Part shown: one piece after another, positions 17,407 through 26,712 of the stretch
Layout of the letters: the number at the start of each line of letters is the position of its first letter
Numbering within the stretch: position 1 is the first letter of the stretch
The notes under the pieces: generated by a model
What the model was told of the DNA's origin: nothing
Seen by the model: the letters and a program-made list of their open reading frames with translations, nothing else
Databases searched by the model: none
Assembly (NCBI RefSeq): GCF_001982635.1
Contig: NZ_MKFI01000003.1
Coordinates: 961,277-1,018,601, forward strand
Direction: 5' to 3'
Length of the DNA stretch: 57,325 nt
DNA from: Bradyrhizobium mercantei
Lineage (GTDB): Bacteria; Pseudomonadota; Alphaproteobacteria; Rhizobiales; Xanthobacteraceae
Position numbers and translations under genes: made by a program

Positions 17407-18769
17407 CAGTCTCTTCCTTAAGAGCAGTTTCACATGTGCCTCGATAGCTCGGTTTGAACAGGCGGCGGATCGTTCTAGCGCAGCAGCGGCTCAACGCAGG
17501 TTCTGCAACTCTTGAGAATGTCGAGAAGGCGCTGAGGCCGGAAGCTGCTTGCCCGTTTCCATCGTCTGCTCGAGGTCACCTTGCAACGTCGCCCGTTTGC
17601 GCGCAGAAAGAAGCCGGTCTTGCCACTCCTGGCTCTTGGCGCGACATCACCGCTGCGCTTTCTTGATTGCTCGGCTCAGGAGCGGGCAATGTTGTCCCCT
17701 CAGCCGCGCTCAGGGCCGAGTGTTTGGAGGTTGCGGTGATCGACGCGCTTCCGTGCAGGCGCAATTGGCCGCAACATTGCTGTTCGGTGCCGGCGCCGAG
17801 GGCGAGCCACCAAAAACGATGAAGTCCGCCGGGCCGGCGCTGATGAGGAAAACGCCTGCACGCTAACCCTTTCGATCGAGGTTTCCGAGCTAGGTCCAAT
17901 CGGCGGCAGGGGCTGGGCTACATCGGAGCATCGGTTGCCAAAGGGCAGGGCGAGTGGCAGTTGCTACTTCGGATCAGGTCGTACCCAAAAGATGCGCACC
18001 GCGCGCGACTTCATCTTGTCGAGCAAAAGTCACCTGCCAGGAACGGAGGAGACGACATCGCTACATTGGCGAAGGAACACTGAAGAATCTCCCGTCGTAA
18101 CCCCCGCCGGCCTGCGCCGATATATTCTCTAACTCGCAGAACGGTCGGCGGCTTACTGCTGGGCCAAAGCCCACCAAATTGACCTCGCAGCTTGCGATGG
18201 GCGCAATCATTGTAGGCTCGGCAAGGACGAACTCCAGATCACGTCAAACCCTCCACTTCGGCTTCTCGGTTTTCAGCTAATCGCCATGAAATTGGTGCAT
18301 CGGCGACGGCGGTATGACTTAAGCAAACAGCGTGCCGTTTGAAAATTGGCGGTTCTCTTGTCGCCTTGTATCGGGTGTGTGCGTCAAATTCGGAACATTT
18401 GTCTCGAACCCGACAATCGCGCTGTTGGCATTGACGGTGCCGACTGCGTCCAACCATGCGCAATTCAGGGGCGGAACGCTGGGATGCGACACGGGCACCC
18501 AGCGCGCCGCGACCAAAAGGCGAATGTAATCTTCTTCCGTGATCAGGGACATCTCGATGCCGAACAGCAGATGGGCGGCTGTCAAGTTCTGCACTAGGAA
18601 GGAAGTTCAAGGGAACGGCAGCGCAAAAAAAGAAGATCAATCCGATTCGGCTTCCCATTGAGAAAAGGAAAAGTGTCGCTGGTTGGAAAATCTCCAGCAA
18701 TGAAGGCAACCTTTAACCATCCGCGACGGTGCATCCATATCGGTGATCGCAAGAGTGACATCTGCGAAC
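17407..18769. other. Gene-poor region, no secure gene
   Basis: Some 1.3 kb between the MFS gene and the IS4 relic. A 91-codon minus-strand frame at 18319-18594 (start MQNLTAAHLLF) and others of about 105 codons near 17.55-17.9 kb match nothing I know. Probably decayed island DNA. Confidence 0.4.
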
Positions 18770-19252
18770 TGTCTGCATAGCGCGGGAGATCGGAACTCAT
18801 TTCCTGACCAAGCCCTGCGTTGCCCGCCTGGCTGGAGACGGCGATCACACCATCGCCGCCGAAATGGACGAGGTCGCCGCCAAAGGGCTCCATCGCATCG
18901 AAGTCAAAGGCAGCACAGCGATTCCGGCCGTCTTGAGATCGGCATCGCAAGACACGCGTCCTACCGCCGACCGGAAAGCGGAAGCGCTATCCCGCTCTGA
19001 GCCTGATCCAGGCCGAAGAGCGGGGGCCGAAAAACAGAAAGGAGATCGGCTGGAACCCGATTACCGACTGCCTTCCCGCAGGCACACGAAACGACGAAAG
19101 GCCGTCCTTGAATGGCGACCAACTGAGCATCCCTCGCGCTATCCACGCCGACTGGCATGTCGCGAAGCTGGAGGTGGAAACCGGATGTTCATTGCTCTCA
19201 GCGCCTCATAAGGACTGGTCGAAGCATTATGAGTTGTCGCTTACGGCCAAAT
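18770..19252 (+). pseudogene. IS4-family transposase remnant
   Basis: Split over two frames are the typical IS4-group segments REIGTHFLTKPCVARLAGDGD, then LPPTGKRKRYPALSLIQAEE and RGPKNRKEIGWNPITDCLP. These correspond to the middle of the transposase, up to just before the conserved Y-(2)-R-(3)-E region. At least two frameshifts separate the pieces, and neither the N-terminal third nor the catalytic end is intact. Terminal repeats were not found. Confidence 0.7.
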
Positions 19253-19334
19253 GATCTGCGGTTCGTCCCGGGTGCCGCACGACCAGGCGATGAAGCGCAC
19301 TCCACTCATCGATCAGCGGGACGGGACCGCCACA

Positions 19335-19811
19335 TCAATCCTCGAGCGGAGCCTCAATTGGAACAGCAAAGCCCGCCTTTACGCGGTCCATTATGACCAT
19401 CGTTTTGAAGCCCTTTATGTCCGGGTTCTCATAGAAGAATCGCCGGGTGAACTGCTCATATTCTTCCATGGTCCGCGCGGTAACATACAAGACAAAGTCG
19501 GCGTCGCCGGTGACGTAGAATCCATTGACGACGTCAGCGGACGACTTGATCGCCTTCTTGAATCTGTCGATGATATCTGAACGCTCCCGCTCCAGGTTTA
19601 CCAGCACGAGCATCTGAATTGGCCTTCCCACGGCCTTCGCAGAAACAATCGAGACATCGGCCTCGATGATGCCTTCTGAACGGAGCCTCTTCAGCCGTCG
19701 CTGACAGGCGGTCGCGGAAAGGCCCGCCATTTCGCCGATCACCTCGGATGTCAAACGATTGTTCTTTTGCACGATCTCGAGGATTTTGGCGTCTATCCGA
19801 TCGTACTGCAT
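19335..19811 (-). CDS. Lrp/AsnC-family transcriptional regulator
   Basis: A 158-residue regulator with the N-terminal winged helix (DRIDAKILEIVQKNNRLTSEVIGEMAGLS, then CQRRLKRLRSEGII) and the C-terminal RAM ligand-binding domain (VNGFYVTGDADFVLYVTARTM). It is transcribed divergently from the aldehyde dehydrogenase-aminotransferase pair, 135 bases apart, the usual arrangement for an Lrp-type local activator of an amino-acid catabolic operon. GGAGACGACC precedes the ATG. Confidence 0.93.
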   Translation of the reverse strand: MQYDRIDAKILEIVQKNNRLTSEVIGEMAGLSATACQRRLKRLRSEGIIEADVSIVSAKAVGRPIQMLVLVNLERERSDIIDRFKKAIKSSADVVNGFYVTGDADFVLYVTARTMEEYEQFTRRFFYENPDIKGFKTMVIMDRVKAGFAVPIEAPLED

Positions 19812-19850
19812 GGTCGTCTCCAGCCTACAGGTGGATTTCGCCGCAAAATG

Positions 19851-19937
19851 CCTGCGTGATGCAGGAAATCATCCGAGCGGCAGGAAATGCGATGCAAATG
19901 TCTTGTGCGACACCAGTATCCTGAATGCACAGGAAAT
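19851..19937. promoter_or_regulatory. Probable Lrp-type operator in the divergent promoter region
   Basis: The octamer CAGGAAAT occurs three times (19862, 19881, 19930), the first two 19 bases apart. The first overlaps a CCTGC-N5-GCAGG palindrome at 19851-19865. Repeated and palindromic sites are what multimeric Lrp proteins bind. The last copy is just before the dehydrogenase start and may act mainly as ribosome site. Confidence 0.45.
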
Positions 19938-19946
19938 TTCAACAAA

Positions 19947-21482
19947 ATGACCGCTTCGGACCTTCGAATGGCCCTTGAAACTATCCGGCGCAGAAGCCCT
20001 CGTTTACTCGGTCTCGCTGCCAGCCACCTGCAGAACTTGCACCGTCGCGATTTTTTGGCGGGAGATGCGCTGATCGACGGACGCTGGGTTGCGAGCGACC
20101 AACGAGACGTGGTGGTCGATCCCGCGACCGGGGAGGAAATCGCCGATGTGGCTCGTTGCTCTCCTTCGGATATGAGTCTTGCGATCGCGGCAGCTGATCA
20201 ATCCTTTGCTGCATGGCGAAGACTGTTGCCAGCAAGGCGTGGGGCGATGCTCAGGTCCTGGGCGTCATTGATGCTCGACCATTCGGAAGAACTCGCCGTC
20301 CTTGTGACGAGCGAGCAGGGCAAGCCACTCCAAGAGGCGCGCCAGGAAATTGCATATGGCGCTGGATTTCTCGACTGGTTCGCCGCAGAGGGCGAGCGGG
20401 CATACGGAGAGACAATTCCCAGCCATAAGCTCGGAAGTCTGCTTCAGGTGCGAATGCAGCCAATCGGTGTGACTGCGGCGATCACTCCTTGGAATTTTCC
20501 TGTCGCGATGATGACCCGAAAGGCTGGGGCCGCCCTTGCGGCCGGTTGTCCGATCATCGTGAAGCCTGCACCCGAGACACCGCTCTCAGCTCTCGCTGTG
20601 GCCAGGCTGGCCCAAGAGGCCGGCATCCCGCGCGGCGTGTTTCAAGTGTTGGTTGGTCACCCGATCGAACTTTCGACGCCACTGCTACGCGATACAAGGA
20701 TACGCGCCCTTTCATTCACTGGTTCTACCGAGGTTGGCCGTCTGCTTCTTGAGGGCGCCGCCGATACGATCAAGAAGGTCTCGCTGGAACTCGGGGGGCA
20801 TGCCCCTTTCATCATCTTTGATGACGTTGATCTTGAGAAGGCCGTCGAGGGCGCGATGGCCGCTAAGTTTGCGACGTCAGGTCAGGACTGCCTGGCCGCT
20901 AACCGCATCTATGTTCAAGCAGGCATGTACGGGGCCTTCGTCGAGGCCTTTGCTGCGGCGATGGCTCAACTGAAGGTCGGGCATGGTCTCGAAGCTGCAA
21001 CGGACATCGGACCGATGACCAGGTTGTCGGTCGCCAACAAGTGCAGAGCTCAGATCGATGACGCGCTGAAAAAGGGCGCCCGCAGTCTTTGTACTCATCA
21101 AGGCTCCAGTTTAGGTCCGAACTTCGTTGCGCCAACGCTTCTGAGCGATGTCACTGAAGACATGCTCATCGCGCGTGAGGAAACGTTTGGGCCGGTAGCC
21201 GCCGTACTTTCGTTCGAGTCCGAGGAAGAGGTCATCGCTCGAGCCAATGCCAACGAGATGGGGCTGGCCGGGTACATCTACACGGACAATCTACGCCGAG
21301 CGCTGCGGCTTTCTGAGCAGATCGAGTGCGGCATGCTCGGTATCAATACAGCCTCATTCACGGGGCCTCCGATTCCATTTGGGGGGTGGAAGCAGTCGGG
21401 CCTCGGCCGCGAGGGCTCGCGACACGGCTTAGCGGAATACATGGAACTCAAATACGTCTGCTTCGGCGATCTGGTAGCCTAG
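19947..21482 (+). CDS. gabD: Succinate-semialdehyde-type aldehyde dehydrogenase
   Basis: NAD(P)-dependent aldehyde dehydrogenase of 511 residues, closest in motifs to succinate-semialdehyde dehydrogenase. It has PWNFPVAMMTRKAGAALAAGC, KPAPETPLSA, FTGSTEVGRLL, catalytic Glu in LELGGHAPFIIFDDVD and catalytic Cys in GQDCLAANRIYVQ (most SSADHs have GQTC). The C-terminal GGWKQSGLGREGS is present. The start is ATG 19947 after AGGAAA. An N-terminal extension of ~40 residues precedes the family start (LIDGRW). It is followed ten bases later by the aminotransferase, so the pair likely converts an omega-amino acid such as GABA to a semialdehyde and then the acid. The exact substrate is inferred. Confidence 0.88.
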   Translation: MTASDLRMALETIRRRSPRLLGLAASHLQNLHRRDFLAGDALIDGRWVASDQRDVVVDPATGEEIADVARCSPSDMSLAIAAADQSFAAWRRLLPARRGAMLRSWASLMLDHSEELAVLVTSEQGKPLQEARQEIAYGAGFLDWFAAEGERAYGETIPSHKLGSLLQVRMQPIGVTAAITPWNFPVAMMTRKAGAALAAGCPIIVKPAPETPLSALAVARLAQEAGIPRGVFQVLVGHPIELSTPLLRDTRIRALSFTGSTEVGRLLLEGAADTIKKVSLELGGHAPFIIFDDVDLEKAVEGAMAAKFATSGQDCLAANRIYVQAGMYGAFVEAFAAAMAQLKVGHGLEAATDIGPMTRLSVANKCRAQIDDALKKGARSLCTHQGSSLGPNFVAPTLLSDVTEDMLIAREETFGPVAAVLSFESEEEVIARANANEMGLAGYIYTDNLRRALRLSEQIECGMLGINTASFTGPPIPFGGWKQSGLGREGSRHGLAEYMELKYVCFGDLVA

Positions 21483-21492
21483 GAGAATTGAA

Positions 21493-22893
21493 ATGATTGA
21501 CATAAAAACCATCGCTGAACGAGATCGCACGAGTGTGCTGCATCCATTCACTCAGCTCAAGGAATACGCTACGGGAAAGATCGGTGATCCGACGATCGTC
21601 ACAGGCGCCCAGGGCGTTCGGATCCAGGATGCCGAGGGGCGCAGCTATATCGATGCCTTCGCCGGCCTCTACTGCGTAAACATCGGGTACGGACGGACCG
21701 AGGTGGCTGAAGCCATCGCGCGGCAGGCTCACAAACTGGCCTACTACCACACATATGCCGCTCACACGACTGAAGAGCTGGCAACCCTGTCTGATCGTCT
21801 CGTACGAATGGCGCCGGGAAAGCCAAGCAAAGTGTTCTTCGGCTTGTCCGGATCGGACGCCAATGAAACCCAGGCGAAGCTCGTTTGGTACTACAACAAC
21901 CTGCGTGGAAAGCCGAAGAAGAAAAAGATCATCTCGCGTGATCGCGGCTATCATGGCTGTTCGGTCGTTTCCGGCTCGATGACCGGCATGTCGTTCTACC
22001 ATGATCATATGGATCTTCCCTTCCCAGGCATCCTGCACACAGGCGCACCGCACCACTATTGGGGCGCCGAGACAGGCGAGACGCAGGAGGCCTTTTCGCG
22101 CCGGCGCGCTGCCGAGCTCGAAGAGCTGATCCTGCGGGAGGGGCCCGACACGGTCGGCGCCTTCATCGCTGAGCCGGTGTTGGGGACGGGCGGTATCACG
22201 CCGCCGCCGGCGGGCTACTGGCGTGATATTCAGGCGGTGCTCAGGCGCTACGACGTCCTTCTGATCGCCGACGAGGTGATTTGTGGATTCGGACGAACTG
22301 GGGCGGACTTCGGCAGCACGCTCTACGAGATCGAGCCTGACCTCGTGACCGTCGCCAAAGGCCTGACCTCCGGCTACGTGCCGCTTTCGGCAGCCATTGT
22401 GGGTGAAAAAGTTTACGCGGTCATGGAGGAAGCTGCGGATCGAGTAGGAGCATTTTCGCACGGATACACCTATTCCGGCCATCCGGTCGCGGCAGCTGCC
22501 GCCAATGCAGTCCTGGATATTGTCGAGAAGGAACACTTAAGCGACCGCGCCAGAATCGTCGGCGCGCACTTCCAGAACAGGCTCAAGGAGCGGTTCGCGC
22601 AGCTCGAGATCGTAGGCGAAGTGCGAGGCGTAGGCTTGCTCGGCGCGATCGAGTTCGTTGCAGACCGCCACACGAAACGGCGATTTGACCCACAGCTCAA
22701 GGTCGGTGCCCGCATCTCGAAAGCCGCCCGCGATCGCGGGCTTATTGCCCGCGCGATGCCGCACGGAGATATTCTCGGCTTCGCTCCACCTCTTGTTGTC
22801 TCCGAAGCCGAGATCGACGAGATAGTCGAACTCGCGCACGGAGCAACAAAGCAGGTGCTCGACGAGCTCTCCAAAGAATCGGCCATCGGCTGA
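21493..22893 (+). CDS. Class III omega-aminotransferase (GABA/putrescine-type)
   Basis: The 466-residue PLP-dependent aminotransferase has HPFTQLKEY at the N-terminus and the cofactor phosphate motif SGSDANETQAKL. RGYHGCSVVSGSMTG, AEPVLGTGG, IADEVICGFGRTG and the Schiff-base lysine in VTVAKGLTSGY follow. The first-motif pattern fits omega-amino acid:pyruvate aminotransferases. It is co-transcribed with the aldehyde dehydrogenase (10-base gap, GGAGAATTG ribosome site), giving a two-step degradation of a terminal amino compound under control of the divergent Lrp protein. GABA, beta-alanine and putrescine are all possible amino donors. Confidence 0.88.
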   Translation: MIDIKTIAERDRTSVLHPFTQLKEYATGKIGDPTIVTGAQGVRIQDAEGRSYIDAFAGLYCVNIGYGRTEVAEAIARQAHKLAYYHTYAAHTTEELATLSDRLVRMAPGKPSKVFFGLSGSDANETQAKLVWYYNNLRGKPKKKKIISRDRGYHGCSVVSGSMTGMSFYHDHMDLPFPGILHTGAPHHYWGAETGETQEAFSRRRAAELEELILREGPDTVGAFIAEPVLGTGGITPPPAGYWRDIQAVLRRYDVLLIADEVICGFGRTGADFGSTLYEIEPDLVTVAKGLTSGYVPLSAAIVGEKVYAVMEEAADRVGAFSHGYTYSGHPVAAAAANAVLDIVEKEHLSDRARIVGAHFQNRLKERFAQLEIVGEVRGVGLLGAIEFVADRHTKRRFDPQLKVGARISKAARDRGLIARAMPHGDILGFAPPLVVSEAEIDEIVELAHGATKQVLDELSKESAIG

Positions 22894-23457
22894 AGCCGAA
22901 TTCCGCTATGTCGCTTGCCGATCGTTGCGAACTCTAGAAAAGCGCGTTCGCTGAGAAAATCAGCTCGAACTGAAGAACGGCTGCACGCAAGGCGCGCAGC
23001 CTGCTGGTGACGTCTAGGCATTCGAACCCATCGGGCACAAAACTCGCCCAGTGACGGGAGGCCGTGTATGGGTATCGCGAGCCTTGTCTCGTCGGCTTCG
23101 GCCACGCGCCTATCTGCATCGCGGGATTGGGTCGTGCCATCTAGGACAGTCGCTTTGTTGAAGTGACGGTTCAGCCATGCGGATCAGGCCGCCGGCTGAG
23201 TCCATCCTCGATCGACGCATAGAGGTTGGATCGTCCGATTCGCACAAAAACTGCGAAACCTCCCACGCAGGCGCAGAATTTGGAAGTTGCAAGCGCCAAG
23301 ATCGGCAAACCTCGACTTCGGTAACCCAGTAACGTTTTCGTCAGACATCGAGGGGGGCCTCGAAGTCGTTCCGTCAAGCATCGTCCGTCGCGGTGAAAGT
23401 GACAGCGGCGGATCGTTGGAGGACGGGACTCAACGTTTCCAACTTGGAGATTCATCG
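22894..23457. other. Intergenic region upstream of the porin
   Basis: No gene supported. Should contain the porin promoter and a leader; no -35/-10 pair stands out enough to call. Confidence 0.4.
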
Positions 23458-24969
23458 ATGAAATTGACGAAGAGTCTTGTCCTCTGTTCTGCGGCACTAT
23501 TCGCGGGCGCTGGAGCGCAGGCAGCCGATCTTCCTGTGAAGGCCAAAGCGATCGAGTATGTGAAGATCTGCTCCCTGTACGGACCAGGTTTCTACTATAT
23601 TCCCGGCACCGATACTTGCATCAAGCTCGGTGGATATCTGCGTGTCCAAACGGCGCTGGCCACGAACGCTGTTTATGACGCGGCCAGTAGCGGTGTGGCC
23701 GGTGCGCAAAATCGCCTCCGGAACTATTATAGCACTGCCTCCCGTGAAGATCTGTCCATCGACACGCGGACCCAGACCGAGTACGGCGTGGTTCGCACCT
23801 TCTTCGATGGTGTATTCAACTGGAATTCGGGCGGCTATTCCGGGGGCGGTACAACTGCCTCGAACGGTTCGACTGCCTACAGTGGAGCGACCGTCGCCGG
23901 TGGCACGCTGGGTGTCTACTATGCGTTCATTCAGTTCGCCGGCTTCACGATCGGCAAGGCGCAGTCGCAATTCTCCGCTCCGTGGGCCAACTATCCCGGC
24001 AACAATTTTGACGGCTTGCCGGGCGGCGGCGGCTGGGACCCGGTCAACCAGTTCACCTATACTGCAGACTTCGGCCAAGGCATCACCGCCTCGTTTTCGG
24101 CCCAGGACCAAGTTCAGCATGACACAACCAACATCTGGAACATGAGTGCTGCGACGGCCGCGGGTCTTGCGACCGGCGCGTATGGTGGGAACGATATCGC
24201 CGGTACGACGTCTCCGGATTTTATTGCCATGCTTCGCGTCGACCAGGCTTGGGGCCTGTTCCAGGCGGCGGTCGCCGCGCACGACAATCACGCCGCCTAC
24301 TACGGCGCCGATGAAACGACAGGGCATCCCGCTGACAAATGGGGCTGGGCTGGACAGCTGGCACTGTCGATCAAGAACGTCCCGACCGGTCCGGGTGATA
24401 CGGTCAACCTGGCAGGTGTTTATACGAACGGCGCTAGCCGTTACAACTTCCAAGACTATATGTCGACCAGCTACGCGATGTACGGTGGTACGGGCCTTGC
24501 TGGTGCTTATCAGAGCGTCGGACTTGGCGGTCTCTCTGACGCAGTGTTCGTTGCAGGCTCGGGCCAGGAGTTGACCACGACCTACGGCTTCCGCGGCGGC
24601 TACACCCACAACTGGGATCCGCGTTGGGCCACCAGTCTCTACGGTGCGTGGTCAGCAGTGCGATATAACAATACTGCTAAAGGTTATATCTGCGGCGCAT
24701 TTGTCGCAACGCTTGCGCTGTCAAGCGGCGCTGCTGGCTGCAACCCGGACTTCAACTATTCGGTTGTCGGCATGACGACTGGTTGGACTCCTGTCAAGAA
24801 CCTAACGTTCTCGGCCGATCTGGCCTACTCGATGCTCGACCAGAAATATGCGGGCGGGAGTACGGTTACGCTGCCGGTGCAGTCAGGTATCGCCAAACCA
24901 GGTGCTGTGTATGAGCTGAAGGACCAGAACAGCCTCACGCTTCTGCTCCGCGCTCAGCGCAATTGGTAA
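23458..24969 (+). CDS. Outer-membrane porin, alphaproteobacterial Porin_2 family
   Basis: A 503-residue trimeric beta-barrel porin. It starts with a clear signal peptide (MKLTKSLVLCSAALFAGAGA, cleavage after AQA, mature start ADLPVKA). It continues with the family hallmark KICSLYGPGFYYIPGTDTC, CIKLGGYLRVQ and alternating aromatic strands, and ends with a strand finishing LRAQRNW. The Cys pair near the mature N-terminus is typical of RopA/Omp2-like rhizobial porins. ATG 23458 is chosen over longer in-frame starts because the signal peptide begins there. It is monocistronic, with a strong terminator 65 bases downstream. Confidence 0.92.
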   Translation: MKLTKSLVLCSAALFAGAGAQAADLPVKAKAIEYVKICSLYGPGFYYIPGTDTCIKLGGYLRVQTALATNAVYDAASSGVAGAQNRLRNYYSTASREDLSIDTRTQTEYGVVRTFFDGVFNWNSGGYSGGGTTASNGSTAYSGATVAGGTLGVYYAFIQFAGFTIGKAQSQFSAPWANYPGNNFDGLPGGGGWDPVNQFTYTADFGQGITASFSAQDQVQHDTTNIWNMSAATAAGLATGAYGGNDIAGTTSPDFIAMLRVDQAWGLFQAAVAAHDNHAAYYGADETTGHPADKWGWAGQLALSIKNVPTGPGDTVNLAGVYTNGASRYNFQDYMSTSYAMYGGTGLAGAYQSVGLGGLSDAVFVAGSGQELTTTYGFRGGYTHNWDPRWATSLYGAWSAVRYNNTAKGYICGAFVATLALSSGAAGCNPDFNYSVVGMTTGWTPVKNLTFSADLAYSMLDQKYAGGSTVTLPVQSGIAKPGAVYELKDQNSLTLLLRAQRNW

Positions 24970-25033
24970 GTGTCAAATCACACCAGCGAAGGAGAAGACG
25001 AAACGGCTCTGTTGATCCGGCTTAACCTCCAGG

Positions 25034-25063
25034 AAGGCCTCCGGCATGCCCGCCGGGGGCCTT
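25034..25063 (+). terminator. Rho-independent terminator after the porin
   Basis: A 12-base-pair stem (AAGGCCTCCGGC against GCCGGGGGCCTT, one G-T pair) with a 6-base loop, followed by CATATTTTG. The strongest terminator in the window. Confidence 0.85.
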
Positions 25064-25726
25064 CATATTTTGATTGTGCCCATACCGAGTGCACTGGCCG
25101 TTGCGCTGTCGCGGCGGCGATTTCTGAAGGCCGCTGCTGTCCGAAGTCATCGCGCTGTCCGGGAAGTGCGCCCCGACGGGGAACAAACCTGCTCAACGGC
25201 GAAAGACTGCCGCTTTGTTCTGCACGCGCGCAATCTGGAGCCGTTCCACGCTGTCGGACATTCATCACATGATCGGGCGCCGGATTTCGGCAAATGGTCG
25301 CCTGATTGCGCCCGGTCGTCGGTAGAGGCGGCCACGTCGTGACGCTGATCGGCAGGATCGAGAAGATGCCTGTTGGCAAGATTACTCCTTCGATTGATCG
25401 GCATAAGCTCGAGTGCCCTGTCGTCGAGCAAATGATCAGATCTTTGAAACCGCGAGACCAAGCGAAGCCGGACCAGGTCGCCAACCGGGGCGCCGGCTGC
25501 CTTGTTCGACGGTCCTTACTCCCCGGATACTTCACGCCGGCGGCCTGTGCCGCCTGCTTCACCGCAACGGACGATCGGCTGCGCTACCCCGACCAGCTTC
25601 GCCGATCGTCCGTCGTACCACCTGGTGTACAAAACGCGACAACTCTTGCCGCTGCCGGATGAACAAGCAGTGGCAGCCAGTGCGACCCGGCTTCTCCGCC
25701 ATGGTGCTGACTTTTCGTAGCCACAG
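25064..25726. other. Intergenic region between convergent porin and biosynthetic operon
   Basis: No supported gene. Several frames of 70-120 codons overlap here on both strands, with high Arg/Pro content typical of non-coding GC-rich DNA. Confidence 0.4.
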
Positions 25727-26626
25727 CTATGCTGCGAGCTTCCGAAAGAACGCTGCGGCAACACGGCTCCGATGAGGCTCACTCAGTTCGCTGAATCCCC
25801 CGCCCGTTTCGAACTCGCAAAACCAGAACTCGGAGCCGGTCCATAGCCAGTCAACGCACAGGTATGTCGTTTCCAGGTGTTTTGCGAGAGCTCGAGAGCC
25901 TTCCAGTATCGCATCCGGCGTGGCGCACAATTCTCCTTCCTTCAAGGGTTCGCGCCTGCGGCACGCGACAATCTCGCAGCGATCGAGATAAACGCGATAC
26001 TCGGCTTCGATCGAAATGCAGGACTGAATGATAAGCAATCGCCCTGGAAACGGAGGGTTTTCAATATATTTCTGCAGCCCGGCCCGGTCGTTTATTGTTC
26101 TCTTCCCCAGCCCCGATGTCAGATCGCGTGGCCGGATGAACATTGGATAGGAGCCCACGGTCTGCTCGGCAAAGTCCAGTTGTGAACGAGTGGAGCGCTC
26201 CGCCCCGAGCAGTGCCGTAGTCAATGCGTGCAGCCCAAGTTTCCGCGCGATATCAGTCCCACGAAACTTGTCTTTACAGACCATCGGGAATTTTGCCGTA
26301 TAGTTCAGCAGTCGTACGTTCGTCGAATTCGCGATCAATCGATAAAGCGATTCCTGCTTTCTTTCCTTCTGCAGATCGGGATGTATCAGACCAACGTAGG
26401 CGGCTCCATCCTGGGTCAGTATGTTCCCGAATTCACTATGCCAGACGATGGGAGTCTCGCCGGTCGCGATGTACATATCCTCCAGATGGATCAACCGGAA
26501 TTTGTAGCCCAGAGCTTCCGTATACGTGGCGTACAGACCGTTGTAGACATCAAGGGATGTCCTGATGACTTCATCCATTGTCTCTGGATATCCGTCGAAT
26601 GAATCGATCCAATAGAAATTTTTCAT
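25727..26626 (-). CDS. ATP-grasp family ligase (last gene of biosynthetic operon)
   Basis: A 299-residue protein with an ATP-grasp C-terminal part: VCKDKFRGTDIARKLGLHA, FIRPRDLTSGLGKRTI (nucleotide-binding Gly loop), a YRVYLDRCEIVACRRRE strand and the metal end CVDWLWTGSEFWFCEFETG. The last carries a Glu instead of the usual E-x-N pair. ATP-grasp enzymes activate a carboxylate as acyl phosphate and join it to an amine or thiol. ATG 26626 (MKNFYWIDSF) is preferred to a GTG at 26689, though neither has a good ribosome site. It is one of two ATP-grasp proteins in this operon. The substrate is unknown. Confidence 0.7.
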   Translation of the reverse strand: MKNFYWIDSFDGYPETMDEVIRTSLDVYNGLYATYTEALGYKFRLIHLEDMYIATGETPIVWHSEFGNILTQDGAAYVGLIHPDLQKERKQESLYRLIANSTNVRLLNYTAKFPMVCKDKFRGTDIARKLGLHALTTALLGAERSTRSQLDFAEQTVGSYPMFIRPRDLTSGLGKRTINDRAGLQKYIENPPFPGRLLIIQSCISIEAEYRVYLDRCEIVACRRREPLKEGELCATPDAILEGSRALAKHLETTYLCVDWLWTGSEFWFCEFETGGGFSELSEPHRSRVAAAFFRKLAA

Positions 26627-26712
26627 CTGGTTCGTTTCGAAAAGAACGGAGTCTCGCCGCGGGACCAAGGCCGACTTCGGGAAGACCACAGGAGCCGACA
26701 GGCAGTGGAAAT

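Noticed and set aside
18728..18755. ATCCATATCGG sequence resembling the start of a nod box
   Set aside because: Only the first few bases match; the remaining about 40 conserved positions are absent and no nod gene follows.
23497..24609. A 370-codon minus-strand frame
   Set aside because: Lies entirely opposite the porin, which has a signal peptide and family motifs; no homology in the antisense frame.
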